Assembly (NCBI GenBank): GCA_028485475.2
Contig: CP144143.1
Coordinates: forward strand, 1,364,001 to 1,428,000
DNA: 64,000 bases
From: Chitinophagaceae bacterium C216
GTDB taxonomy: Bacteria > Bacteroidota > Bacteroidia > Chitinophagales > Chitinophagaceae
Direction of reading: 5' to 3'
Shown: positions 42,514 to 50,772 of the stretch, in pieces
Numbering within the stretch: the first letter of the stretch is position 1
How the letters are laid out: each line of letters opens with the position of its first letter
Position numbers and translations under genes: made by a program
The notes under the pieces: generated by a model
Told to the model about the DNA's origin: nothing
The model's database searches: none
Seen by the model: only the letters and a program-made list of their open reading frames with translations

Positions 42514-44646
42514 TTATTTTGATGCGAGAGATTCTTTTTCTTCTCCCTTAATGTCCTTGCCTAGTCGTTGCAGGTATGCGATCAAAGCGATGATTTCTTT
42601 ATCACTACTTATTTTTATTTTATCTTTTGCAAGATTGTTGGTTATATCTGTTGCCTGTTTTTTCAGCTCTTCATTGGCTTCCTTTTCATAACCTATGGGA
42701 TAAGGTACACCCAGCTTTCGCATTGCATGTATTTTGGAATTAGTAGTTGAGATATCTAACTTGTTTTCGAAAAGCCATGGGTATTTGGGCATAACAGAGC
42801 CGGGAGCCATGGATTCCGGATCTAGCATATGGTTGAAGTGCCAGCTATCAGGATATTTGCCGCCTATGCGAGCCAGATCGGGACCGGTACGTTTACTGCC
42901 CCACTGAAACGGGTGGTCATACACAAATTCTCCTGCTTTGGAATATTCTCCATAACGCGTCACTTCATACCGGAACGGACGAATCATTTGTGAGTGACAA
43001 TTATAACAGCCTTCACGTATGTAAATATCTCTTCCCTGTAACTCAAGCGGTGTGTAGGGTTTTACACTGGCAATTGTGGGAACATTTGATTTTACCAGAA
43101 AAGTAGGGATCAATTCAAATATTCCCCCTAATCCTACTACGATCAGACTCAATACTAAAAGCAAGGTGGGTTTTCTTTCAATGACTGCATGCCAGAAGGT
43201 TCCGGGTTGTGGTTTGTATGCTTTTTCCAGTCGGGGTGCTTCAGCTTCTTCAAATTTTAAGAAGCTGCCTTGCTTAGCAGTTTTAACAAGATTGTATACC
43301 ATCAGTAGCACGCCTAGAAGATAGATGGAGCCACCGATCGCCCTAAGAATATAGAAGGGGATCATGGATTGTACTACATCGATAAACTGGTACTGCAGCT
43401 GCCCTTCGGGTGTAAAGGCAGACATCATAAAGTAAGAACGGAATGCCGCCCAGTACATAGGGATAGCGTACAGCACTATTCCTAGCGTACCTAGCCAGAA
43501 GTGTTGGGCAGCCATCTTCTTAGAATAGAGGTTGGTGGAGAATAATCGTGGAACCAGCCAATAAGCCATACCAAATGTGAGGAATCCATTCCAGCCTAAA
43601 GCGCCTATGTGTACGTGTGCTACAGTCCAATCGCTGTAATGTGAAATAGCATTTACATTTTTTAAAGAAAGCATGGGACCTTCAAAAGTGCTCATACCGT
43701 AGCAGGTAACTGCAACCACAAAGAATTTCAATACTGGATCCTCACGCACTTTGTCCCATGCACCACGCAGCGTAAACAGACCATTTAACATACCACCCCA
43801 GCTAGGAAGTAAAAGCATTACCGAAAATGCGGTGCCTAAGGACTGGGCCCACTCCGGAAGTGCCGTATATAACAAGTGGTGTGGACCTGCCCAGATATAT
43901 ATAAAGATCAGGCTCCAAAAATGAACAATACTTAATCTGTAAGAATATATAGGGCGCTCAGCAGCTTTGGGTAGGAAATAGTACATCAGTCCTAAATAGG
44001 GGGTAGTTAAGAAAAATGCAACGGCATTATGTCCATACCACCATTGTACCAAGGCGTCTTGCACCCCTGCGTACCACGAGTAACTTTTTAAGAGCGATAC
44101 CGGTAGTTCAAATGAATTGACGATATGTAGCATGGCTACCGTTACCCAAGAGGCTATATAAAACCAGATTGCAACATACAAGTGACGCTCTCTTCTGGTG
44201 AATATGGTACCAAACATGTTGATGCCAAACACAACCCATATTACTGTAATGGCAATATCGAGTGGCCATTCTAGTTCGGCATATTCCTTTGCTGTAGTAT
44301 ATCCTAAAAGAAGAGTGGTGGCACCCACAGCAATGATGAGCTGCCAGCCCCAAAAATGTATTTTGCTCAATGTATTGCTCCACATGGGCGTTTTAAGCAA
44401 GCGGGGCAAAGAGTAATACACAGCTGTAAAAATTCCATTACCTACGAATGCAAAAATCACTGCATTAGTATGTACCGGCCTAACCCTTCCGAATGTGGTG
44501 AAGGGTAAGTCAAAGTTCAAAGCAGGAAATGCTAATTGAAAAGCTATCAAAAGACCAGCGAGCATGCCTACAGCACCCCAAAATATAGTGGCAATCAAGA
44601 AAAGCTTAGGAATGCGGTTGTCGTAACGAAATTTCTCCACTTGCAT
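42514..44646 (-). CDS. ccoN: Fused cbb3 oxidase subunits I and II (CcoN-CcoO)
   Basis: A 710-residue fusion of the catalytic haem-copper subunit and the mono-haem cytochrome c subunit, the typical Bacteroidota form. The CcoN half has about 12 helices with VHTNAVIF (His59), WYGHNAVAF (His206, CuB ligand), AGPHHLLY (His256-257, CuB) and AHVHIGALGW (His344 and His346, haem ligands). From about residue 490 the CcoO half has one helix and the site REGCYNCHSQMIRPF (Cys547, Cys550, His551). It is the terminal oxidase for low-oxygen growth. Its ATG overlaps the stop of ccoS (TAATG). Confidence 0.97.
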   Translation of the reverse strand: MQVEKFRYDNRIPKLFLIATIFWGAVGMLAGLLIAFQLAFPALNFDLPFTTFGRVRPVHTNAVIFAFVGNGIFTAVYYSLPRLLKTPMWSNTLSKIHFWGWQLIIAVGATTLLLGYTTAKEYAELEWPLDIAITVIWVVFGINMFGTIFTRRERHLYVAIWFYIASWVTVAMLHIVNSFELPVSLLKSYSWYAGVQDALVQWWYGHNAVAFFLTTPYLGLMYYFLPKAAERPIYSYRLSIVHFWSLIFIYIWAGPHHLLYTALPEWAQSLGTAFSVMLLLPSWGGMLNGLFTLRGAWDKVREDPVLKFFVVAVTCYGMSTFEGPMLSLKNVNAISHYSDWTVAHVHIGALGWNGFLTFGMAYWLVPRLFSTNLYSKKMAAQHFWLGTLGIVLYAIPMYWAAFRSYFMMSAFTPEGQLQYQFIDVVQSMIPFYILRAIGGSIYLLGVLLMVYNLVKTAKQGSFLKFEEAEAPRLEKAYKPQPGTFWHAVIERKPTLLLVLSLIVVGLGGIFELIPTFLVKSNVPTIASVKPYTPLELQGRDIYIREGCYNCHSQMIRPFRYEVTRYGEYSKAGEFVYDHPFQWGSKRTGPDLARIGGKYPDSWHFNHMLDPESMAPGSVMPKYPWLFENKLDISTTNSKIHAMRKLGVPYPIGYEKEANEELKKQATDITNNLAKDKIKISSDKEIIALIAYLQRLGKDIKGEEKESLASK

Positions 44647-44798
44647 TAATCTTTATTTTTTGTTTGATCAAATAATATCCTGTTTGCCGCAGCGTAATTA
44701 TCATCGTACTGTCCATCCTTTACACTCCATAGAAAGGCGATAAGGAATCCTCCAGAGATACAGATGCTTATAATCAGGAGTAGGATAATCACCATCAT
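44646..44798 (-). CDS. ccoS: cbb3 oxidase maturation protein CcoS
   Basis: A 50-residue membrane peptide beginning MMVIILLLIIS, with one helix and a C-terminal polar part, WSVKDGQYDDNYAAANRIL, which is diagnostic for CcoS (the family ends with a D(D/Q)Y...A-R-L-type segment). CcoS is required for haem or copper insertion into the cbb3 core (established in Rhodobacter). It starts at 44798 (or 44795, MVIIL) and overlaps ccoNO by one base. It is the first gene of the oxidase transcript, behind an FNR-like site at 44858-44871. Confidence 0.92.
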   Translation of the reverse strand: MMVIILLLIISICISGGFLIAFLWSVKDGQYDDNYAAANRILFDQTKNKD

Positions 44799-44805
44799 AA
44801 CAACA

Positions 44806-44813
44806 CAAATATT
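44806..44813 (-). promoter_or_regulatory. Candidate -7 box of the ccoS-ccoNO transcript (AATATTTG)
   Basis: The minus strand reads AATATTTG, one mismatch (first base) to TAnnTTTG, with the start expected near 44799. No -33 box is visible, which suits an activator-dependent promoter. It is 58.5 bases from the centre of the FNR-like palindrome. Confidence 0.4.
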
Positions 44814-44857
44814 TAACAGAACTGATTTTTTTATAATGCCCTAGGTCATCCGTACTA

Positions 44858-44871
44858 ATGATTTTTATCAT
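44858..44871 (-). promoter_or_regulatory. FNR/CRP-like operator upstream of ccoS
   Basis: ATGATTTTTATCAT is a perfect 14-base palindrome with the TGAT-N4-ATCA core of FNR/CRP-family sites. It lies 60 bases upstream of the ccoS ATG and about 65 bases before the expected transcription start, the usual place for an activator acting from a class I position. Confidence 0.55.
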
Positions 44872-44889
44872 ACTGTTATCCGTATCATA

Positions 44890-47310
44890 TCATAATCCTT
44901 TTTTCCATGCCAAGTATCGAGTAAGGAAATAGCATGTAAGGATGATGGTGAGTGAGCTTAGTGGCATTAAGATAGCTGATATCACAGGTGATAGGGTGCC
45001 GCTTAATGCATACGATAGTCCAATTACGTTGTATATAAATGAAAGCATAAAGCCAAATAGAATAATGAATCTATTCTTTTGTGCTAAGGAAAGCAGGGCC
45101 GGTAGCTTGTTCAGCTTTGATGCATGCAGAATACCGTCGGAGGCTGGAGTAAATTTGTTATCATCATCGGTGATAGCTATGCCTACATTACTTTGCTTGA
45201 GTGCACCAGCATCGTTCAAGCCATCGCCAATCATCATCACGTATTCCGATTGGGATTTTTGTAGATTTTCTATGTAAGTAAGTTTTGCTTTAGGGGACAT
45301 ATTAAAGAGGAGGTGACTATCTAGACCGAAGAATGTCTGCAGCGTACTTTTCTCGCTATCATTATCTCCGGAAAGAAGAGAAAGAGTATAGTTTTTTTTG
45401 AGTTGTTGAACTAGCATTCTTACTCCGTTCCGATAATTATTGCTTATAAGGTATTTACCGTAAACTTTGCCATCAATAGCAATATAAACTACACTGCTTT
45501 CTTCATGCTTTGAATTGATGTTTACAAATTTTGCAGAGCCTGCTTTGATGTGTTTTTCGTTTACCCAACCTTCAATGCCTTCCCCTTCATATAATTTAAA
45601 ATTGGCTACTTCAATTGGAAGCATATCGATTGCATGTTGTAATCGATCCTCGATTGTCTGCACTACGGCTACTCCCAACGGATGGATGGATTGTCGAAGC
45701 AGTGCCGCAATTTCTTGTTCCAAGTGAGGTGATAGCAGGTGACCTTCATAAGACACTTTACAAGTATGTTTACTGTCGGTAAGTGTTCCTGTTTTATCAA
45801 ATACAATGTGATTAACTTTTTGTAGCTGCTCGATTACATCGGGATGACGTAAATAAAGCTGATTTTTACTAAATATTCTCAGCAAATTACCGTTAGCGAA
45901 GGATGCGCTTAATACCAACGTACATGGACAAGCGACAATTAATACAGTGGTAATGGCATTCCAACCTAATGTTGGTTGGCCTTTCAGATGCCAATAAAGG
46001 AGTGCGCTGATGCCCAGTGTTAGTACAATTATCGTAAACCATGTGCTTATCTGGTGAATGAATAAGTTTTTTGATTGTTTTTCTTCCCGGAATACAGCTT
46101 TGTTCCAGAGGTCTGTAAGGTAGCTTTGAGATACGGTTTTGGCAACAATTAGCTCGATACAACCTTCAGTTTGGCGCCCGCCAGCGTACACCAGTTCTCC
46201 AATATTTTTCTGCACAGGCACGCTTTCTCCTGTAACGAAACTGTAATCAATTTTGGCATTGCCTTTTGAAAGGATCGCATCCACTGGGATTAACTCTTGT
46301 GCATGAATTTGTATAACATCGTTTACTTTTAGATCCTGAACAAGTGTTGGTGTGATGGAGCTGTCTTTTACAACATTTACCGCAATTGGAAAGAAGGATC
46401 TGTAATCTCGGTCAAACGATATAGCTTGATAGGTTTTATCTTGCAAAGTGCGGCCTACCAGCATGAAGAATACAATGCCGCTCATACTGTCGAAATAACC
46501 ATTCCCGGTATCTTGTAATATTTCAAATATGCTGCGCAGAAAAGTGATTAAAATAGCTGCAGCAACAGGTACATCGATATTTAAAAAGCGATGCCGAAGG
46601 CCTTTCCATGCGGAAGTAAAAAACTCTGAAGCACAGTAGAACAACACAGGTAAAGAAAACAATAGAATGAGGATTTTAAAAGCCAATCCTATCTCTTGCT
46701 CTGACTGTTGTCCCAGCCCAAAATATTCAGGAAGGGAAAACATCATAATGTTGGCAAAGCAAAAGCCTGCAACCCCTATCTTATAAATCCGAGAGTTATC
46801 GGTGTTTTTCTTCGTTGCATCGTGGTTGCCGGCAAGGCTAATATGGGGTTCGTACCCGATGGAGGTTAATGTTTCTGCTACCTTTTTAAGTGTTGTGGCC
46901 TTGTTGTCGAATATAATAAATACCTCCTTGCGTGCGAAATTGACTCTGGAAGAAAGAATACCAGGGTTAATCTTATGAATGTTCTCAAGCAACCACAGAC
47001 AGCTACTGCAGTGCATTTGTGGGAGATAGAAGATGACCTGTGTCTGTTTATTGTCCGAAAAACGTATGAGTCTTTCAGCAATGTCGGCGCGGTCTAAGAA
47101 TGCAAACTTGTTAGGACTTACAGGACGGTTTTGTGTAACGCCTGGATTTTCGTTAAGCTTGTAATAGCTGCAAAGGTTGTTTGCACTCAGTAATTCGTAG
47201 ACCATCCTACAACCTTCGCAGCAGAATTTTTTTTCTTCAATACGTATATCAGTATCCGGACAAGATTTACCGCAGTGATAACATGTTGTATGGTTGATGA
47301 CTACTCCCAT
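44890..47310 (-). CDS. ccoI: cbb3 oxidase copper-translocating P-type ATPase (CcoI/FixI)
   Basis: An 806-residue copper P1B-type ATPase that supplies copper to the cbb3 oxidase. The N-terminus is unusual for a P-type ATPase but typical for CcoI: a cysteine-rich CYHCGKSC...FCCEGC segment, then an HMA domain with the metal motif MHCSSCLW. The channel helix has VACPCTLVLSASF (CPC), the phosphorylation site is DKTGTLT, and the hinge is MIGDGLNDAGAL. It precedes the ccoS-ccoNO transcript, with 91 bases to the ccoS start containing an FNR-like site, and has its own FNR-like site at 47388-47401. Confidence 0.95.
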   Translation of the reverse strand: MGVVINHTTCYHCGKSCPDTDIRIEEKKFCCEGCRMVYELLSANNLCSYYKLNENPGVTQNRPVSPNKFAFLDRADIAERLIRFSDNKQTQVIFYLPQMHCSSCLWLLENIHKINPGILSSRVNFARKEVFIIFDNKATTLKKVAETLTSIGYEPHISLAGNHDATKKNTDNSRIYKIGVAGFCFANIMMFSLPEYFGLGQQSEQEIGLAFKILILLFSLPVLFYCASEFFTSAWKGLRHRFLNIDVPVAAAILITFLRSIFEILQDTGNGYFDSMSGIVFFMLVGRTLQDKTYQAISFDRDYRSFFPIAVNVVKDSSITPTLVQDLKVNDVIQIHAQELIPVDAILSKGNAKIDYSFVTGESVPVQKNIGELVYAGGRQTEGCIELIVAKTVSQSYLTDLWNKAVFREEKQSKNLFIHQISTWFTIIVLTLGISALLYWHLKGQPTLGWNAITTVLIVACPCTLVLSASFANGNLLRIFSKNQLYLRHPDVIEQLQKVNHIVFDKTGTLTDSKHTCKVSYEGHLLSPHLEQEIAALLRQSIHPLGVAVVQTIEDRLQHAIDMLPIEVANFKLYEGEGIEGWVNEKHIKAGSAKFVNINSKHEESSVVYIAIDGKVYGKYLISNNYRNGVRMLVQQLKKNYTLSLLSGDNDSEKSTLQTFFGLDSHLLFNMSPKAKLTYIENLQKSQSEYVMMIGDGLNDAGALKQSNVGIAITDDDNKFTPASDGILHASKLNKLPALLSLAQKNRFIILFGFMLSFIYNVIGLSYALSGTLSPVISAILMPLSSLTIILTCYFLTRYLAWKKGL

Positions 47311-47335
47311 TGCTGATAGCCATACTTGGCTCGGG

Positions 47336-47343
47336 CAAAGGTG
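47336..47343 (-). promoter_or_regulatory. Candidate -7 box of ccoI (CACCTTTG)
   Basis: The minus strand reads CACCTTTG, one mismatch (first base) to TAnnTTTG, 26 bases before the ccoI ATG. It is 58.5 bases from the centre of the FNR-like site at 47388-47401, the same spacing as the ccoS pair. Confidence 0.4.
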
Positions 47344-47387
47344 CAGTGGATATGTTTTCTACCGGGTGACTTAGGTTAGGTGAAAAA

Positions 47388-47401
47388 ATGATTTTTGTCA
47401 G
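47388..47401 (-). promoter_or_regulatory. FNR/CRP-like operator upstream of ccoI
   Basis: ATGATTTTTGTCAG keeps the TGA-N6-TCA core of an FNR/CRP-family site with one mismatch to the TGAT-N4-ATCA form. Its position and spacing to the -7 box equal those of the site upstream of ccoS, which supports its being functional. Confidence 0.45.
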
Positions 47402-47449
47402 AAGTCTACCATAGTGCCTAATAAATGCAACATACTTATAGTTGAAATA

Positions 47450-48418
47450 TTATGCTTGTTTTTCTTCGGTATGTTGTGTCGGAAGTTCAGTAATAGGCTC
47501 TTCTTCTATCTGTACTTTTAGATGTACGGCATATTTAGAAGGTTTAATTCTGTCGCTAAATTTTTCGGCATAGGCTCGCGTAAATTCGGCTCCAAAATAC
47601 AGTATAAAAGAGGTGTAATACACCCATGCGAGAATGATGATAAGCGTACCGGCCGTTCCGAATATGGCTCCCGGCTTCGCTTTTGTAATGTACAGGTCTA
47701 TCAGCAATTTCCCTATTGCAAATAGTACTGTAGTAAAAGCTGCGCCTACTAGAGCCGGTTTCCATTTAATAATAACGTCCGGAAGTACTTTAAAAATTAT
47801 CGCGAAAAGTAAAGTAATAACTACAAATGTGATGACGTTATTCAATATAAAAAATAGCCACCCTGAGTTAATGGGTATTAACTCTTGAAAGCGGGTTTGC
47901 AAGCTCCCTAATATGCTATTGATAGTTAAGGAAACCAATAACAAAAATCCTAAGGATATAATCAGAGAAAAAGATTTTAGCCTATTGAAAAGGAAATTCA
48001 ACAATCCATTGCGTGGTTTGGCCTTTACTTTCCATATTGTGTTAATACTATCTTGTATTTCCAAAAATACAGCTGTTGCTCCTATAAGCAGGGATATAAT
48101 ACCTATTGTGAGTGCCATGGTAGTTTTACCACTAAGACTGGCATTCATTACTGCGGTTTGTATTTGCGCTGCAGTTTCGGGCGTAGTGAACTGAGCTACT
48201 ATGTCGTAAACTTTACCTTCAACAATCTCTTTTCGGTAGATAATACTTGCTGATGCAATAATGATCGTTAGTAATGGTGCTAATGAAATAATAGTACAGT
48301 ATGCCAGTGAGGCACTTAATTTAGGAACCTTATCTTCAATAAAACCCTTTCCTGCGGTCTTGAGCAAATTAAAAGTAGCCACGAAGAAATTTTTAGGTTT
48401 TGAAATGATAAAGCTCAT
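47450..48418 (-). CDS. YihY/BrkB family membrane protein
   Basis: A 322-residue inner-membrane protein with about six helices of the YihY (earlier called BrkB or RNase BN) family. Marks are the N-terminal KVPKLSASLAYCTIISLAPLLTIII, a central INSILGSLQTRF region, WAYYTS-like LAWVYYTSFILYFGAEFTRAYAEKF near the end, and a charged C-terminal tail. The function of the family is unknown; early claims of ribonuclease activity were disproved. It is 16 bases downstream of the TamA-like gene on the same strand, so it is likely cotranscribed with the outer membrane genes. Confidence 0.9.
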   Translation of the reverse strand: MSFIISKPKNFFVATFNLLKTAGKGFIEDKVPKLSASLAYCTIISLAPLLTIIIASASIIYRKEIVEGKVYDIVAQFTTPETAAQIQTAVMNASLSGKTTMALTIGIISLLIGATAVFLEIQDSINTIWKVKAKPRNGLLNFLFNRLKSFSLIISLGFLLLVSLTINSILGSLQTRFQELIPINSGWLFFILNNVITFVVITLLFAIIFKVLPDVIIKWKPALVGAAFTTVLFAIGKLLIDLYITKAKPGAIFGTAGTLIIILAWVYYTSFILYFGAEFTRAYAEKFSDRIKPSKYAVHLKVQIEEEPITELPTQHTEEKQA

Positions 48419-48434
48419 ATTGCATAATTTATAT

Positions 48435-50723
48435 TTAGAATGGATATCCTATACCGATGTTCAGAATTAAATTTTCTTTGCGCCAGGCCGGGTCGCCAAA
48501 TCGTATTTTATCTAGTACCCATCGCTCCGATTTTGGCAACCATGGCTTTCGGAGTGGCATGGCTAGGTCGAATCTTACAACAAATATCGTAGCATCGACA
48601 CGGAGTCCCACACCGCCACCTACTGCAAATTCACTCAATGCATTGGCTAGCTTAAACTTACTGCCCATTCTGGAAGAGTCTGTCTTGGCAGTCCATACAT
48701 TTCCGGCATCGATAAATACGGCGCCATGTATGATGCTGAAAAGCTTTGTTCTCAGCTCTGCATTCAGCATCATTTTAATATCGCCACCCTGATCTGCAAA
48801 ATACCTGCTGCTGTCGGGGTAATGGTAAGTGCCGGGACCTAGTGCTCGGGCGCGAAATGCTCTAATATCGTTGCTACCTCCTGCAAAGAATTGTCTGATA
48901 TAAGGGAGCACATTACTGTTTCCATATGGAATACCATAGCCTATGTTGGCACGACCGGCAAGTATCGAATTCTTCGTGAGTTTATAAAAGTCGCGGAAAT
49001 CTGCCTCAATACGGATGAATTGATTTACGGCAGTGTTGAACAATGTTTTTTGTCCGTTCTCATTTCTTTTTTTCAAAAATGCATTTACAAGATTGCCCGC
49101 AGTTTCAAAAGAGCCCAAGAAATAGATATGATTGCGCTTATTTTCCTTAAAGTAATCGCTATACACAAAATTATAGCTTGAGCTGAAGATAAATTGATTC
49201 TCAAAATTGGCTTTGAGGGAGGGTACTCGCTCCAACAAAACGTTAAAGCTATCAGTGGTATTCAGTGTACGCACGTAGGTAGCTGATAAAGGGTTCAGAT
49301 TGTGCTCTATATATTCACTGCCTTTCCAGTTGTACCCCAGCTCTGCTTTTCCGGAGATTAGGCTATAATACAATGCTCGGCTCAAGAATTGGCCACCTAA
49401 GGAAATACGTGTTTTAGGAACCGAGTTCCCAAGATTTTTAAGCCGAATCGGGGCAACAGTTCTTGGAAAAATCAGAGAGGCATCTGCGGAAAGTGAATAA
49501 GAGTTTAAATTAGCTCCGCTAACCTGCGTTTCAAAACCTCCGCTCAGGCTGCCATTAAATTGCTCCGCTCCGCGAAATAAGTTGCGGTTAGTGGCTGATA
49601 CTTTTAACTCCGATCCCACAAAATTGTTGGATTTGCTGGTTCCGAGTACTTGAAATGATAGAGAACGTTTCTTCTGTGGAGTAAGAATAAAATTAGCATC
49701 TAGCAGATCACTTTCCAACGTATCGATAGGTTTAAATTCGGCCTTTACAAATCGGAATGTACCGATGTTTACAAGACGATTTAAGCTCAGGCTGTGGTTA
49801 CTCCTATTATAGGGTTCGTCTTTTTTAAAGAATACTAGCCTTTCAAATAGCTGTGGTTTGTATGTGTTTTGAAGGTCATAGATATTAAAGTCTTTGTAGA
49901 CAATCGGGGCAGTATGCTTGATGGCTGAGTCTCTGCGTAAATTATAGTTGGGATAAATATTGATATCATTTATTCTGTAAGGTTTTAATGCTTCGATAGG
50001 CGTTAGGTCTTTTACTTTCACATATACATCTGCCTGATTATTGCCAATGGTACTGTCTACCTGTAGCAATATATAATCCGGATTAAAAAAGAAATACCCT
50101 CTTTCTTTCAACTCACTGTCTATACGCTCCCTTTCTGCTGTGAAAATATCGATATCATAGTATTCACCACTTTTAAGAAGCGATTCATTAGAAGTGCGTC
50201 GAATGAGATTGTCTAGGGCAGTGGGTTCTTGAGGAAATTGTATTTTGTTAAGTGTATATCGATCTTTGGTGATAGCTGTATAAATTACTTTTCCGGTTTT
50301 TCCTTTAATTACAGTATCTGCAGATACCTGAGCCTGTAAATATCCTTTCCCCAGTAGATAACTCTGTAATACATTGATGTTGGTTTGTAAACGTACATCG
50401 CTCATCAATACGGGTGGTTCACCCAACTTATTTCGCATCCAGTATTTGAATCCCTTCTGTTTTTTGGGTTCTCCTGCTAGGTTATAAAAAAATAGTTTGT
50501 ATCGCATTCCCAGCAAGGATTTATTGGGTAAAGGTCGGGTTTGTTCTTCCAGTGTACTTTTTATAGATTTCTCTCCCGGAACTTTTCGAGCACTATCCGG
50601 GTTTACTTTTACCTCCGCTCCTGTATATAAAACCTGTCCTTCTTTCAAATATTTTGTTCCACTACAGGAGTAAAGCAAAACTGCAGTAATGATTAGAAGT
50701 AGTATGTTCCAGCGCTTTAGCAT
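48435..50723 (-). CDS. TamA/BamA-like outer membrane protein, lipid-anchored at the N-terminus
   Basis: A protein of the Omp85 surface-antigen superfamily: POTRA-like repeats in the first half and a 16-strand barrel (Bac_surface_Ag) at the C-terminus. I start it at the ATG at 50723 (MLKRWN), giving 762 residues; a GTG 18 bases upstream is possible. The signal has a lipobox LLYSCSG, so the mature protein is lipidated, which is common in the Bacteroidota TamA-like group. The barrel half includes GGSNDIRAFRARALGPGTYH, the conserved lid-loop RGF-like region, and ends in IGYPF with an aromatic last residue. It is the partner of the TamB protein encoded just upstream (32 bases in between). Confidence 0.88.
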   Translation of the reverse strand: MLKRWNILLLIITAVLLYSCSGTKYLKEGQVLYTGAEVKVNPDSARKVPGEKSIKSTLEEQTRPLPNKSLLGMRYKLFFYNLAGEPKKQKGFKYWMRNKLGEPPVLMSDVRLQTNINVLQSYLLGKGYLQAQVSADTVIKGKTGKVIYTAITKDRYTLNKIQFPQEPTALDNLIRRTSNESLLKSGEYYDIDIFTAERERIDSELKERGYFFFNPDYILLQVDSTIGNNQADVYVKVKDLTPIEALKPYRINDINIYPNYNLRRDSAIKHTAPIVYKDFNIYDLQNTYKPQLFERLVFFKKDEPYNRSNHSLSLNRLVNIGTFRFVKAEFKPIDTLESDLLDANFILTPQKKRSLSFQVLGTSKSNNFVGSELKVSATNRNLFRGAEQFNGSLSGGFETQVSGANLNSYSLSADASLIFPRTVAPIRLKNLGNSVPKTRISLGGQFLSRALYYSLISGKAELGYNWKGSEYIEHNLNPLSATYVRTLNTTDSFNVLLERVPSLKANFENQFIFSSSYNFVYSDYFKENKRNHIYFLGSFETAGNLVNAFLKKRNENGQKTLFNTAVNQFIRIEADFRDFYKLTKNSILAGRANIGYGIPYGNSNVLPYIRQFFAGGSNDIRAFRARALGPGTYHYPDSSRYFADQGGDIKMMLNAELRTKLFSIIHGAVFIDAGNVWTAKTDSSRMGSKFKLANALSEFAVGGGVGLRVDATIFVVRFDLAMPLRKPWLPKSERWVLDKIRFGDPAWRKENLILNIGIGYPF

Positions 50724-50772
50724 ATAGATATAAATACTCACAAAGAGGTTACTTCAAGATTAATATTGTGTT

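Noticed and set aside
44859-44889. A second CRP-like half-site from the repeated TATCAT words near the end of ccoI.
   Set aside because: The words are direct, unevenly spaced repeats and overlap the ccoI end; they lack the dyad symmetry of the main site.
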